Source: JACDAN01 sp963827705 (lineage in GTDB: Bacteria; Actinomycetota; Thermoleophilia; Gaiellales; Gaiellaceae). Taken from it: a DNA stretch of 64,000 bases. Under the pieces are notes generated by a model. The model ran no database searches, was not told where the DNA came from, and saw only the letters and a program-made list of their open reading frames with translations. A program made the position numbers and the translations under genes. Shown here piece after piece: positions 22,248 through 30,554 of this stretch. The stretch is from contig CAWHBN010000016.1 in the NCBI GenBank assembly GCA_963827705.1, positions 1 through 64,000 of the forward strand, given 5' to 3'. Every line of letters starts with the position of its first letter. Position 1 is the first letter of the stretch.

Positions 22248-23929
22248 GCTTCACGACGCGTCCCGAGCTTCGCGGCACCTTCGGGATGGTCGCGTCGACG
22301 CACTGGCTCGCCTCGGCGACCGGCATGGCGATGCTCGAACGCGGGGGCAACGCCTTCGACGCCGCGGTCGCGACCGGCTTCACGCTTCAGGTCGTGGAGC
22401 CGCATCTGAACGGGCCCGGCGGCGACCTGCCGATCGTGCTGTGGAGTGCCGAGCGCGGCGAGCCGCTGGTCGTCTGCGGCCAGGGCACCGCCCCTGCCGC
22501 GGCGACCATCGAGCGCTTCCGGGAGCTGGGTCACGAGCTCGTTCCCGGAACCGGGCTGCTCGCGGCCTGTGTCCCGGGTGCCTTCGACGGCTGGCTGCTT
22601 CTGCTCCGCGACTTCGGCACGCTCGGCCTCGACGACGTCCTCGAGCAGGCGATCGGGTACGCGGAGCAGGGCTATCCGGTGATTCCCGGCATCACTGCCA
22701 CGATCGAGCGGACCGAGTCTCTGCTGCGCACCTGGCCCTCGTCGGCGGAGCTCTATCTCCCGGCGCCGCAGCCGGGAACCCTCTTTCGCAATCCGGCGCT
22801 CGCCGCCACCTATCGGCGCATCCTCGAGGAGGCCGGCACCGGGAGCCGGGAGGCGAGGATCGACCGGGCGCGGGACGCCTTCTACCGGGGTTTCGTCGCC
22901 GACGAGATCGATCGCTTCAGCACCGAGAACGGCGGCCTCCTCGCGGGCGGGGATCTTGCGGGGTGGGAGGCGGCGGTCGAGGCGCCGGTCACCTTCGACT
23001 ACCACGGGTACACGGTCTGCAAGACCGGGCCGTGGGGTCAGGGCCCGGTCTTCCTGCAGCAACTCGCCCTGCTCGCCGGGTTCGACCTCCCGGCCATCGG
23101 CGTCGGCTCGGCCGAGTACGTCCATACGATCGTCGAGTGCGCGAAGCTCGCGTTCGCCGACCGCGAGGCGTTCTACGGCGATCCGAGCTTTGTCGACGTC
23201 CCGCTCGACCACCTGCTCTCGCCCGAGTACAGCGACGAGCGTCGCCTGCTCGTCGGCGAGTCGGCTTCGGGTGAGCTGCGGCCGGGTGGCGGCCGGCTGC
23301 CCACCTTGGTGGACGCACCCGTCACTGTCGGCGCCGGCGAGCCCACGCGCGGCGACACCGTCCACCTCGACGTGGCGGACCGCTTCGGCAACCTCGTGTC
23401 GGCCACGCCGAGCGGCGGCTGGCTCCAGAGCTCGCCGGTGATCCCTTCGCTCGGATGGCCGCTCGGGACGAGGGCGCAGATGTTCTGGCTCGAGGAGGGG
23501 CTCCCCGCATCGCTCGAGCCGGGCAAGCGGCCACGCACCACGCTCTCGCCGACGATCGCGCTCCGAGAGGGCGAGCCGTACCTGGCGTTCGGGACGCCTG
23601 GAGGCGACCAGCAGGACCAGTGGTCGCTGCACGTCTTCCTCGAGCATGTCCACGGAGGGCTCGACCTCCAGGCATCCATCGACCGGCCCAACTTCCACAC
23701 CGATCACTTTCCGGCGTCCTTCTATCCACGGCAGGTGGAGCTGCGCTCGCTGTCGATCGAGGATCGGTTCGGCGGCGACGTGCTCGACGAGCTTCGAGCG
23801 CGGGGGCATGACGTTCGGGCCGCAGGCGACTGGTCCCTCGGGCGCGTCAGTGCGGCCGGGCGCGAGAACGGGATGCTGAAGGCAGGGGCAAGCCCGCGCG
23901 GGATGCAGGGTTACGCGGTCGGGCGATGA
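22244..23929 (+). CDS. Gamma-glutamyltransferase family protein
   Basis: Ntn-hydrolase of 561 residues that cleaves gamma-glutamyl amides such as glutathione. Typical enzymes self-cleave before a Thr nucleophile. Here the candidate is Thr372 in GDTVHLDVADRFGNLVSATPS, aligning with the family GTTH-motif. The N-terminal block GGNAFDAAVATGFTLQVVEP and NGPGGDLPIVL match the family. There is no N-terminal signal peptide, so it appears cytoplasmic, which fits processing of imported substrate. TTG start 22244 in a TTGA overlap. The Cys-less DTVH in place of TTH and the remodelled C-terminus suggest a paralogue with shifted specificity. Confidence 0.88.
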   Translation: MSFTTRPELRGTFGMVASTHWLASATGMAMLERGGNAFDAAVATGFTLQVVEPHLNGPGGDLPIVLWSAERGEPLVVCGQGTAPAAATIERFRELGHELVPGTGLLAACVPGAFDGWLLLLRDFGTLGLDDVLEQAIGYAEQGYPVIPGITATIERTESLLRTWPSSAELYLPAPQPGTLFRNPALAATYRRILEEAGTGSREARIDRARDAFYRGFVADEIDRFSTENGGLLAGGDLAGWEAAVEAPVTFDYHGYTVCKTGPWGQGPVFLQQLALLAGFDLPAIGVGSAEYVHTIVECAKLAFADREAFYGDPSFVDVPLDHLLSPEYSDERRLLVGESASGELRPGGGRLPTLVDAPVTVGAGEPTRGDTVHLDVADRFGNLVSATPSGGWLQSSPVIPSLGWPLGTRAQMFWLEEGLPASLEPGKRPRTTLSPTIALREGEPYLAFGTPGGDQQDQWSLHVFLEHVHGGLDLQASIDRPNFHTDHFPASFYPRQVELRSLSIEDRFGGDVLDELRARGHDVRAAGDWSLGRVSAAGRENGMLKAGASPRGMQGYAVGR

Positions 23930-24852
23930 CGGCCGTCGACCACGTCGTCTCGCGTGAGGACGTGATCTGGGCGTTCGGGCCGGAGCTCGACCCGGTGCTC
24001 GAGGTCGAGCCGGGCGCCACCGTCCGCTTCGAGACCAACGACTGCTTCAGCGGCCAGATCCGCAGCGAGGACGATCTGGTGACGGAGATCGACTTCGAGC
24101 GCGTGAACAGCGCCACCGGGCCGGTCGCGGTCCGGGGCGCGGAGCCGGGCGACTCGCTGGTCGTGGACGTGCTCGAGGTGAATCCGATCGATTGGGGCGT
24201 CGCGACCCTGATCCCCGGTTACGGCCAGCTGATCGACAAGGTGTCCGCGCCGGTCACGCGCGTCTTCAAGGTCGAGGACGGCATGGTCGAGATGAACGAG
24301 CGGGTCCGGTTCCCGGCGCGCCCGATGGTCGGCGTCGTCGGCGTTGCGACCGCTGCCGAGACCTTCACGAACGGCCTCGCAGGCCAGCACGGCGGGAACC
24401 TGGACAACCACATGCACGGGCCGGGCTCGAGGATCTACTTCCCGGTCCGGCAGGAGGGCGGGCTCTTCGCCGTGGGGGACATGCACGCCTCGATGGGAGA
24501 CGGCGAGATCTGCTTCACGGGCGTCGAGATCGCCGGTGAGGTCACGGTGCGCTTCGACGTCCTGAAGGGAAAGCAGGCGCGCTGGCCGGTGACCGAGCTC
24601 GCCGACCGGTGGGTGGCTCACGCGACGGCGGAGGACTTCCCGGATGCGCTGGATCAGTGCTCGGAGGAGGCCGCCCGGTTGCTCGTCGACGAGTGGGGCT
24701 TCACCATCGAGGACGCCTTCATCTTCCTGTCGGTCGCGTGCGACGCAGGCATCGCGCAGGCCTGCAAGCCCGCGCCGCACTTCGGCTCGATCGCGCGCTT
24801 CTCGATCCCGAAGATCGACGCGACGCCGAGCCCGTTCTCGCCGACGTCCTAG
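23926..24852 (+). CDS. Acetamidase/formamidase family protein
   Basis: A 308-residue FmdA_AmdA-type amidase that hydrolyses small amides to acid plus ammonia. Diagnostic segments are GATVRFETNDCFSGQI, the HGGNLDNHMHGPGSRIYFPV box with metal-binding Asp/His residues, and GDMHASMGDGEICFTGVEIA. ATG 23926 overlaps the preceding stop (ATGA), so it is the last gene of the seven-gene operon. With the GGT it suggests stepwise use of a gamma-glutamyl- or amide-linked nitrogen source. Confidence 0.92.
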   Translation: MTAVDHVVSREDVIWAFGPELDPVLEVEPGATVRFETNDCFSGQIRSEDDLVTEIDFERVNSATGPVAVRGAEPGDSLVVDVLEVNPIDWGVATLIPGYGQLIDKVSAPVTRVFKVEDGMVEMNERVRFPARPMVGVVGVATAAETFTNGLAGQHGGNLDNHMHGPGSRIYFPVRQEGGLFAVGDMHASMGDGEICFTGVEIAGEVTVRFDVLKGKQARWPVTELADRWVAHATAEDFPDALDQCSEEAARLLVDEWGFTIEDAFIFLSVACDAGIAQACKPAPHFGSIARFSIPKIDATPSPFSPTS

Positions 24853-24986
24853 CTCGCGCTCGTGGAACGGCGCCGTCTCGGCGCAGCCTTCTCGGCGGAC
24901 GCTGTGGCCTTCGCCTTGTCGCGCCCCTTCTTCTTGCGCTGGCGATCCCGCGCCCAGCGCACCTTCGGCCTCGATCCGCGTCCCAT
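24849..24986 (-). CDS. Small highly basic protein (45 residues)
   Basis: The reading frame MGRGSRPKVRWARDRQRKKK continues with Lys/Arg/Ala-rich sequence and ends RRRRSTSAS. More than a third of residues are Lys or Arg, with no Cys and almost no hydrophobics, so it probably binds nucleic acid or is disordered. The ATG at 24986 is 10 nt after a minus-strand TATAGG (25002-24997), consistent with a leaderless mRNA. Its stop overlaps that of the acetamidase gene by 3 bp, tail to tail. I do not recognise the family securely. Confidence 0.5.
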   Translation of the reverse strand: MGRGSRPKVRWARDRQRKKKGRDKAKATASAEKAAPRRRRSTSAS

Positions 24987-24996
24987 CCCGCGGGAT

Positions 24997-25004
24997 CCTA
25001 TATT
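24997..25004. promoter_or_regulatory. Overlapping divergent -10 boxes
   Basis: CCTATATT carries TATAGG on the minus strand (25002-24997, for the small basic protein) and TATATT on the plus strand (24999-25004, for the secreted protein at 25037, whose mRNA would have a short leader with AAGGAGG). Confidence 0.4.
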
Positions 25005-25036
25005 TGGTGCGGGAACAGCGACGAAGGAGGACCCAG

Positions 25037-25534
25037 ATGCAAGGGAGAGCGGTCACGGCGGTAGTTGCGCTTCTCGCTGTGAGCGTCATCGCGGCGGGTG
25101 CCGTTTCCGCGGCGCGTGCAGACGATGACGAGTCACGGTCGCGCGCACTGGTGGGTACATGGGAGGTCACCCTTCAGCTTCCGGGGGCGCCGCCCGCGCG
25201 CGTGTTGGCCACGTTCAACGACGATGGGACGACGGTGGAGAGCGCCGCGGCCCCGCCGGCGACGCGGGGCGCGTCGCACGGGGTCTGGAAGCGAATCGGG
25301 CGCCACCTCTTCTCGGTCACGCGAATCTTCTTCAGGTTCAATCCGCAGACCGGCGCTTTGCTCGGCACGACGAAAGTGAACGCCACCGCACGGGTCGCGT
25401 CGGATCGGGAGACGTTCGACGCCGTGTCGATCTCGGAGCTACGAGATCCCGCGGGAAACCTGGTCGTCGGCGGCCTGCGTGGAACGGCAACCGGGACTCG
25501 CATGCACGTAGAAACGATTCCGGACCGCCCCTGA
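25037..25534 (+). CDS. Secreted protein of unknown function
   Basis: 165 residues with a clear signal peptide (about 1-29, cleavage near ARA-DDD). The mature part begins LVGTWEVTLQLPGAPPARVL and contains GVWKRIGRHLFSVTRIFFRF, a small beta-rich lipocalin-like pattern seen in many secreted proteins of unknown role. No cysteines in the mature region. ATG 25037 is 7 nt after GGAGG. Function unknown. Confidence 0.75.
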   Translation: MQGRAVTAVVALLAVSVIAAGAVSAARADDDESRSRALVGTWEVTLQLPGAPPARVLATFNDDGTTVESAAAPPATRGASHGVWKRIGRHLFSVTRIFFRFNPQTGALLGTTKVNATARVASDRETFDAVSISELRDPAGNLVVGGLRGTATGTRMHVETIPDRP

Positions 25535-25601
25535 GCTACGTCACTCCGTCCACCACGAGCTCTATGCGGCTGCCCAGCTGCTCTTCTGCCGGCTGACGGC
25601 T

Positions 25602-26156
25602 CTAGAGGAGGCCGCAGATCCGGGCGGTGTTGGGCCAGGGGTAGAAGCCCCGACCCGCCCGGTGGGCCCGTTCCGCGACCCACATCTGCTCCACCGGCGA
25701 CCACGTGTTCGCCCAGCCGCGGCGGAGGAGATGGCGCGGCGCGTAGTGCTGCATGAAGGAGCGGTCCATCTGAAGCCCGCCCCAGTAGGGATCGTGGTCA
25801 TCGCGCCATGGCCCCTCGTGCCGCTGGAGGCAGCGCCAGTGGCGCTCGTGCGGCGGGTGGTGCGCCTTGACCCTCGCGCGGATCGCGCGGCGGCGCCACT
25901 GCTTCAGCACGTGCAGCCTGAACGCGATGTCTCTCGTCCGGAGGTAGCGGCCGCGGTTCGGGGTCTTGGCCACGCCCATCAGCCGCTGCCAGCGCCACGT
26001 CGCGCGCTGGTAGCGCTTGATCTTGCGGACGACGACCCTTCCGTCAGGCATCGCGCGAACCTGCTCGGACGCCTGGCCCGCAGGCACGCTGCTCGCAGCC
26101 GCGAGGCCGAGCAGCAGTGCGACAGCAGCAAGCAGTCCAACGAGTTTTCCGGGCAC
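25602..26156 (-). CDS. Secreted transglycosylase-like (Rpf/lysozyme-fold) protein
   Basis: 184 residues: a signal peptide (1-30), a basic linker rich in Arg/Trp, then a C-terminal lysozyme-like domain (about 106-184). WRCLQRHEGPW carries a candidate catalytic Glu114, followed by DPYWGGLQMDRSFMQHY, WSPVEQMWVAERA and WPNTARICGLL. This order matches the transglycosylase-like domain of resuscitation-promoting factors, which cleave peptidoglycan. Cys109 and Cys181 could form a disulfide. GTG 26156 follows GGAGG with 8-nt spacing. The overall family is likely, the activity inferred. Confidence 0.75.
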   Translation of the reverse strand: MPGKLVGLLAAVALLLGLAAASSVPAGQASEQVRAMPDGRVVVRKIKRYQRATWRWQRLMGVAKTPNRGRYLRTRDIAFRLHVLKQWRRRAIRARVKAHHPPHERHWRCLQRHEGPWRDDHDPYWGGLQMDRSFMQHYAPRHLLRRGWANTWSPVEQMWVAERAHRAGRGFYPWPNTARICGLL

Positions 26157-26300
26157 GAGGTGATCCTCCGTTCGTGCGGAGCAAAGGCCCGGGCGCGATG
26201 TTCCGCAGTGCGCTCCAGAGCCGACGTACGCTCCGTCGATTCCTTGGATCCGGTCGGCTCCGGCCGCCGGACGGCGCACATTGTTAGCAGACCCGCGTGC

Positions 26301-26942
26301 CTACCCAGGCAACGAAGGCGCACGTTTTCCGCTGGAAATCGTAAAACCTCCGTAAAGAAGGAGGGAAGAAATCGCAAGAAATGCGGCGGTTTGCGCAACT
26401 CCGAGCCCTGCAACCGCGCTCCCGACTGCGGCAATGCCGACACCGGCCAGGATCAGGCTCATCGACAGCGGCCGGCGCCTGATCGTGGCAATTGCAACCC
26501 AGACGACTGCCGCCGTGCCGGCAACGTTGCCGGCGATCGCGAGGATCCGCAGCGGGAAGTAGTCGATGTGCTCCTGGGCCTCGGGGATCTCGTCGCCCGA
26601 CACGGGCATCGACAGCGGTTCCGAGATCGCGGCGCCCACGGCCAGGCCGACGTAGACGAGGACGACGGGAATCACCCAGCGGTGGCCGCGCAGGAGCATC
26701 GAGCCGGCGCCGAGCAGTGGCGCGGTGAGCAGGCCGCCAAACAGGTAGTAGAGCCGGAACGAGGCATCGCTCCACCCTGCAGCCGATCCCCAGGCCAGCA
26801 CGGCCGCGGCGAGGGCGAAGGCCGCGAGCGACACGGCCCACGCGAGCAGCTCGGGCGCGCGCCGCGCGCGCCAGCGGCCGGCCAACCTCCCGGCGAGGCG
26901 CAGAGCCAGCAGCGCGGCTGCGAACGCAAGCAGGGCTTCCAT
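26301..26942 (-). CDS. Multi-pass membrane protein of unknown function
   Basis: 213 residues with about six to seven hydrophobic helices covering nearly the whole chain. Between two helices is a hydrophilic loop (SMPVSGDEIPEAQEHIDYFP). I see no catalytic motif or known family. Divergent from the serine-type aminotransferase gene, with the repeated leader element between them. Confidence 0.65.
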   Translation of the reverse strand: MEALLAFAAALLALRLAGRLAGRWRARRAPELLAWAVSLAAFALAAAVLAWGSAAGWSDASFRLYYLFGGLLTAPLLGAGSMLLRGHRWVIPVVLVYVGLAVGAAISEPLSMPVSGDEIPEAQEHIDYFPLRILAIAGNVAGTAAVVWVAIATIRRRPLSMSLILAGVGIAAVGSAVAGLGVAQTAAFLAISSLLLYGGFTISSGKRAPSLPG

Positions 26943-26975
26943 CCCGGGCGAGGGTAGTACGACCGACTAGCGTCT

Positions 26976-27100
26976 TGGCCGGCGCGCGGCTCCCGCCGGG
27001 CGAAGCCCGGCTCCGCCGCGGCCTGACGACGCTGACGGCCCGACGCCTTCCGGGCCCGTGCCGGAAGCACTGTGCCCTCCGGCCTCGAACCGTCAGCGCC
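26976..27100 (+). repeat. Conserved structured intergenic element, copy 1 (upstream of class V aminotransferase)
   Basis: About 125 nt closely matching 28301-28427 (about 20 differences by eye). Hairpin A is GCCGGGC-GAA-GCCCGGC (26995-27011). Stem P1 CGCTGACGG (27030-27038) pairs perfectly with CCGTCAGCG (27090-27098). It encloses hairpin B: GGGC (27052-27055), CC, GTGC (27058-27061), loop CGGAA, GCAC (27067-27070), TGT, GCCC (27074-27077). After P1, GCGCC (27096-27100) can pair with GGCGC (27108-27112), which would compete with P1. It ends 41 nt before the aminotransferase start. Confidence 0.7.
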
Positions 27101-27141
27101 GCCCCAAGGCGCTATCGGAATCGTGAGCTAGGCTCGTTCTC

Positions 27142-28293
27142 GTGGCCGACAAGCGCTACCTCTTCACGCCGGGCCCGACGCCGGTGCCGCCCCAGGTGCT
27201 GGAGGCGATGAGCCGGCCGATCATCCACCACCGCAGCTCGGACTTCCGCGAGATTCTGCAGCGCACGTTCGACCGGCTCGGGAAGGTCTACCGAACCGAG
27301 GGCGACGTCCTCCTCTACACGTCGTCGGGGACGGGCGGGATGGAATCCGCGATCTCCAACCTCACGCGGCCGGGCGACCGTGTGGTCGTCGTCTCGGCGG
27401 GTCACTTCGGTGAGCGCTGGGCTGCGATGGCCGCGAACTTCGGCTGCGAGGTGGACACCATCGACTACGAGTGGGGCGAGACGCCGTCGGCCGACGATCT
27501 CGCCGCGCGCCTGGCGGAGATCGGCGGCGCCAAGGTCGTGTTCCTCACGCATTCCGAGACCTCGACCGGCGTCGTCGCCGACGTCCAGTCCCTGGCGGCC
27601 GCCGCGAAGGAGTCAGGCGCGCTCATCGTCGTCGATGCCGTCTCGAGCCTGGGAGCCGTCCCGCTCGAGACGGACTCCTGGGGCCTCGACGCCGTCGTCT
27701 CGGGCTCGCAGAAGGCGCTGATGACCCCGCCTGGGCTCGCCACCGTCTCCGTCTCGAACGACGCCTGGGCCGCAGTCGAGAAAGACGCGCCCGGCCGTTA
27801 CTACTTCGACTGGCACGAGACGCGCGACCGCCAGGAGCAATTCGACCCTGCGTTCACGCCGGCGGTCTCGATCGTGGTTGGCCTCGACGTCGCGCTGGGG
27901 CTGCTCCTCGAGGAGGGCCTGGAGCAGGCGTTCGAGCGCCACACCCGCCTGGGCCGCGCCTGCCGTGCCGGCATCCGGGCCATGGGCCTCGAGCTCTTCT
28001 CGCCGGACGACGATCGCTCGGCGGTGGTCACCGCGATCAACGCGCCGGACGGGATCGACTCCAGCGAGCTCGTGCAGACGCTGCGCGACCGCCAGGGGAT
28101 CGTCCTCGCGCCGGGGCAGGGGCCGCTCAAGGGCAAGGTCTTCCGGATCGGCCACATCGGCTACTACGACGTCTTCGACATCACGACCGCGCTGGCCGGC
28201 GTCGAGCTCGTGCTCGGCGAGCTGGGCGCGGACATCGAGCGCGGTGCGGCGATAACCGCAGCGCTCGAGGCCTTCGAACACACCCGCGTGTGA
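27142..28293 (+). CDS. Class V aminotransferase (serine-pyruvate / alanine-glyoxylate type)
   Basis: A PLP enzyme of 383 residues. N-terminal FTPGPTPVPPQVLEAMSRPI, the PLP-binding YTSSGTGGMES, the cofactor Asp in VVDAVSSLGAVP and the Schiff-base Lys in VSGSQKALMTPPGL are typical of the AGXT/serine-pyruvate group. In several lineages such an enzyme beside serA takes the phosphoserine aminotransferase role. Adjacency to serA here makes that likely but unproven. GTG 27142 is 7 nt after TAGGCT (27129-27134), a possible leaderless start. If so, the upstream structured element would not be in its mRNA. Confidence 0.9.
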   Translation: MADKRYLFTPGPTPVPPQVLEAMSRPIIHHRSSDFREILQRTFDRLGKVYRTEGDVLLYTSSGTGGMESAISNLTRPGDRVVVVSAGHFGERWAAMAANFGCEVDTIDYEWGETPSADDLAARLAEIGGAKVVFLTHSETSTGVVADVQSLAAAAKESGALIVVDAVSSLGAVPLETDSWGLDAVVSGSQKALMTPPGLATVSVSNDAWAAVEKDAPGRYYFDWHETRDRQEQFDPAFTPAVSIVVGLDVALGLLLEEGLEQAFERHTRLGRACRAGIRAMGLELFSPDDDRSAVVTAINAPDGIDSSELVQTLRDRQGIVLAPGQGPLKGKVFRIGHIGYYDVFDITTALAGVELVLGELGADIERGAAITAALEAFEHTRV

Positions 28294-28300
28294 CGCTTCC

Positions 28301-28427
28301 CTGGCCGGCACCGGCTCCCGCCGGGCGGAGCCCGGCTCCGCCGCTGCCTGCCGTCGCTGGCGGCTCGATGCCTTACGGGCCCGTGCTCTCTTGCACTGTG
28401 CCCTCCGGCCTCGAACCACCAGCGACG
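28301..28427 (+). repeat. Conserved structured intergenic element, copy 2 (upstream of serA)
   Basis: Same layout as copy 1, in the 151-nt gap before serA. Hairpin A is GCCGGGC-GGA-GCCCGGC (28320-28336). P1 is CGTCGCTGGCGG (28352-28363) with CCACCAGCGACG (28416-28427), one C/A mismatch. Hairpin B has identical stems GGGC..GTGC / GCAC..GCCC (28377-28386 with 28393-28403) and the same CC/TGT internal loop, but its terminal loop is TCTCTT instead of CGGAA. One P1 pair is A-T in copy 1 and G-C here, a compensatory change. The 3' strand of P1 ends about 5 nt before the serA ribosome site. Confidence 0.7.
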
Positions 28428-28444
28428 ACCCAGGAAACCGTCAA

Positions 28445-30022
28445 ATGACCGAGCGCCTCCGGGTCCTCGTTCGGGAGCCGATCGCCGAGGCCGGAATCGA
28501 GCTCCTGCGGGAGCAGTTCGACGTCGACGTCAACGGCGACCTGCCGCTCGAGGAGCGGATCGGGGACTACGACGCGATCGTCATCCGCTCCGCGACGAAG
28601 CTGACCGCCGAGGTCCTCGAGCGGGCCGACCGGCTGAAGGTGATCGGACGGGCGGGAGTGGGGGTCGACAACGTCGACGTCGACGCCGCGACGCGCCGCG
28701 GGATCGTCGTCGCGAATGCCCCCGAGTCGACAGTCGTCTCGGCGGCGGAGCACGCCGTGGGGCTGCTCGTCGCACTCGCGCGGCACATCCCGCAGGCGCA
28801 CGCCTCGCTCAAGCAAGGGCGGTGGGAACGCTCGAGCTACGGCGGGATCGAGCTCGAGGGCAAGACGCTGGGCGTGCTCGGCTTCGGACGGATCGGCCAG
28901 CAGGTCGCGCGCCGTGCGGTGGGTCTCGGGATGGAGGTGGTCGCGCACGACCCGTTCGTCGCCAAGGATCGCTTTCGCGAGCTCGGGGTGACCAGGGCGG
29001 ACGGGGTGGACGAGGTTCTCGCGGCCGCCGACTTCCTGACCCTTCATCTCCCGCTCTCTGACGAGACCCGCGGCTCCATCGACGCGGACGCCCTCGCGAA
29101 GATGCGTCCGGGTGCCCGACTCATCAACGCGGCGCGCGGCGAGCTGATCGACGAGGAAGCTCTGCTCGAGGCGCTGCGCTCGGGCCACCTCGCCGGTGCC
29201 GCGCTCGACGTCTTCTCTGCCGAGCCCTATTCGGGCCCCCTGCTGGAGGTCGACAGCGTGGTCGTCACGCCGCATCTCGCCGCCTCCACGGAGGAGGCGC
29301 AGGACCGGGCCGGCATGATCGTCGCCGAGCAGGTCGCGGCGGCCCTCGCGGGCGGCCTCGTCGCGAACGCGGTGAACATCCCGGCGATCGGCCGGGACGA
29401 CCTTGAAGTGCTCGGCCCGTTCGTGCCGCTGGCGGCCAAGCTCGGCCGGCTTGCCATGGAGCTGGCCGGTGGTCGCGCGGAGCGGATCGAGCTGACCTAC
29501 TACGGCAACCTGGCCGACTACGACACCAGGCTCCTGACCGCCGCCGGGCTGAACGGCGCTTTCCAGGGCCGCTTCGAGCAGCCCGTCAACTACGTGAACG
29601 CGCCGCTGCTCGCGGACGAGCGCGGGATCGAAGTGGTCGAGCAGCGCCGGCGCGCCTGTCGCGACTTCACGAATCTTGTCCGCGTTTCCGTGGGGACGAA
29701 CGGAGAGCAACTCCGTGTCTCCGGTACGACGATCGGCCGCGACAACCGCATGTGGCTCGTCAGCGCGCTCGGCTTCGACCTGGAGATGGAGCTCGCCCCG
29801 CTGCTCGTCCTCTTCCGCTACGACGACGTGCCTGGCGTGATCGGAAAGGTCGGCACGCTCTTCGGCGACGCCGGAGTCAACATCGCCAACATGGCGGTCT
29901 CCCGCACCCGGCGAGGAGGCAAGGCGCTGATGGTCCTCTCCGTGGACAGCGAGCCTGAGCCGGGCCTCGTCGAGCGCGTTCGCGCCGAGGGCTTCGACGA
30001 CGCGCGGCTGATCAGTCTCTGA
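28445..30022 (+). CDS. serA: D-3-phosphoglycerate dehydrogenase
   Basis: First enzyme of serine synthesis, oxidising 3-phosphoglycerate with NAD. 525 residues. The Rossmann motif is LGVLGFGRIGQQVARRAVGL, catalytic Arg in LINAARGELIDEEALLEALR, and catalytic Glu/His region through VVVTPHLAASTEEAQ. The intervening ASB domain (about 320-445) and C-terminal ACT domain (LVLFRYDDVPGVIGKVGTLF) mark the long, often serine-feedback-regulated form. ATG 28445 is preceded by AGGAAA. An in-frame upstream start would run into the structured element and is rejected. Confidence 0.96.
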   Translation: MTERLRVLVREPIAEAGIELLREQFDVDVNGDLPLEERIGDYDAIVIRSATKLTAEVLERADRLKVIGRAGVGVDNVDVDAATRRGIVVANAPESTVVSAAEHAVGLLVALARHIPQAHASLKQGRWERSSYGGIELEGKTLGVLGFGRIGQQVARRAVGLGMEVVAHDPFVAKDRFRELGVTRADGVDEVLAAADFLTLHLPLSDETRGSIDADALAKMRPGARLINAARGELIDEEALLEALRSGHLAGAALDVFSAEPYSGPLLEVDSVVVTPHLAASTEEAQDRAGMIVAEQVAAALAGGLVANAVNIPAIGRDDLEVLGPFVPLAAKLGRLAMELAGGRAERIELTYYGNLADYDTRLLTAAGLNGAFQGRFEQPVNYVNAPLLADERGIEVVEQRRRACRDFTNLVRVSVGTNGEQLRVSGTTIGRDNRMWLVSALGFDLEMELAPLLVLFRYDDVPGVIGKVGTLFGDAGVNIANMAVSRTRRGGKALMVLSVDSEPEPGLVERVRAEGFDDARLISL

Positions 30023-30035
30023 GTACGCTTCGAGC

Positions 30036-30524
30036 GTGGAGCCGCGTTGGCCAGAGCCGGTCGAGCGCGTGGCCGCGTTTCTGCGTCAGGGCGGAGTCGA
30101 GGGCAGGATCGAGGAGTTCGAAGCCGGCACGCCGACGGCCGAGGACGCCGCCCGCGCCGTCGGCTGCAAGCTCGGCCAGATCGTGAAGTCACTCGTCTTC
30201 GACTGTGACGGCTCTCCCGTCGTCGTCCTGGTACCGGGCGATCACCGGGCCGACTCCACGAAGGTCGCGATGGCCGCCGGCTGCCGCCGGGCGAAGATCG
30301 CAGGCGCGGATCAGGTGCGGGACGCCACCGGCTTCGAGCCGGGAGCGGTCGCCCCGTTCCCACTCCCGAAGGTCTCGAGGGTCTTCGTCGACCGCCAACT
30401 CCTCGTGCACGAGCGGGTCTGGATCGGCGCGGGATCGCCCAGCCACATGGCGACGCTCTCGCCGACCGACCTCGTCAGGCTCTCGAAGGCGGAGCAGATG
30501 GACGCTGTCGTAGAGGCCGCTTAA
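30036..30524 (+). CDS. YbaK/EbsC-type aminoacyl-tRNA deacylase
   Basis: A 162-residue YbaK-like domain. Family members hydrolyse mischarged Cys- or Ala-tRNA(Pro). The motif KLGQIVKSLVFDCDGSPVVV contains the conserved Lys, and later ATGFEPGAVAPFPLPK and HERVWIGAGSPSHMATLSPT match the C-terminal half. GTG 30036 lies 6 nt after TACGCT (30024-30029), consistent with a leaderless message of its own despite only 13 bp after serA. Confidence 0.88.
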   Translation: MEPRWPEPVERVAAFLRQGGVEGRIEEFEAGTPTAEDAARAVGCKLGQIVKSLVFDCDGSPVVVLVPGDHRADSTKVAMAAGCRRAKIAGADQVRDATGFEPGAVAPFPLPKVSRVFVDRQLLVHERVWIGAGSPSHMATLSPTDLVRLSKAEQMDAVVEAA

Positions 30525-30554
30525 CATTCGGCCTAGGGAAATCGGAGGAGGCGC

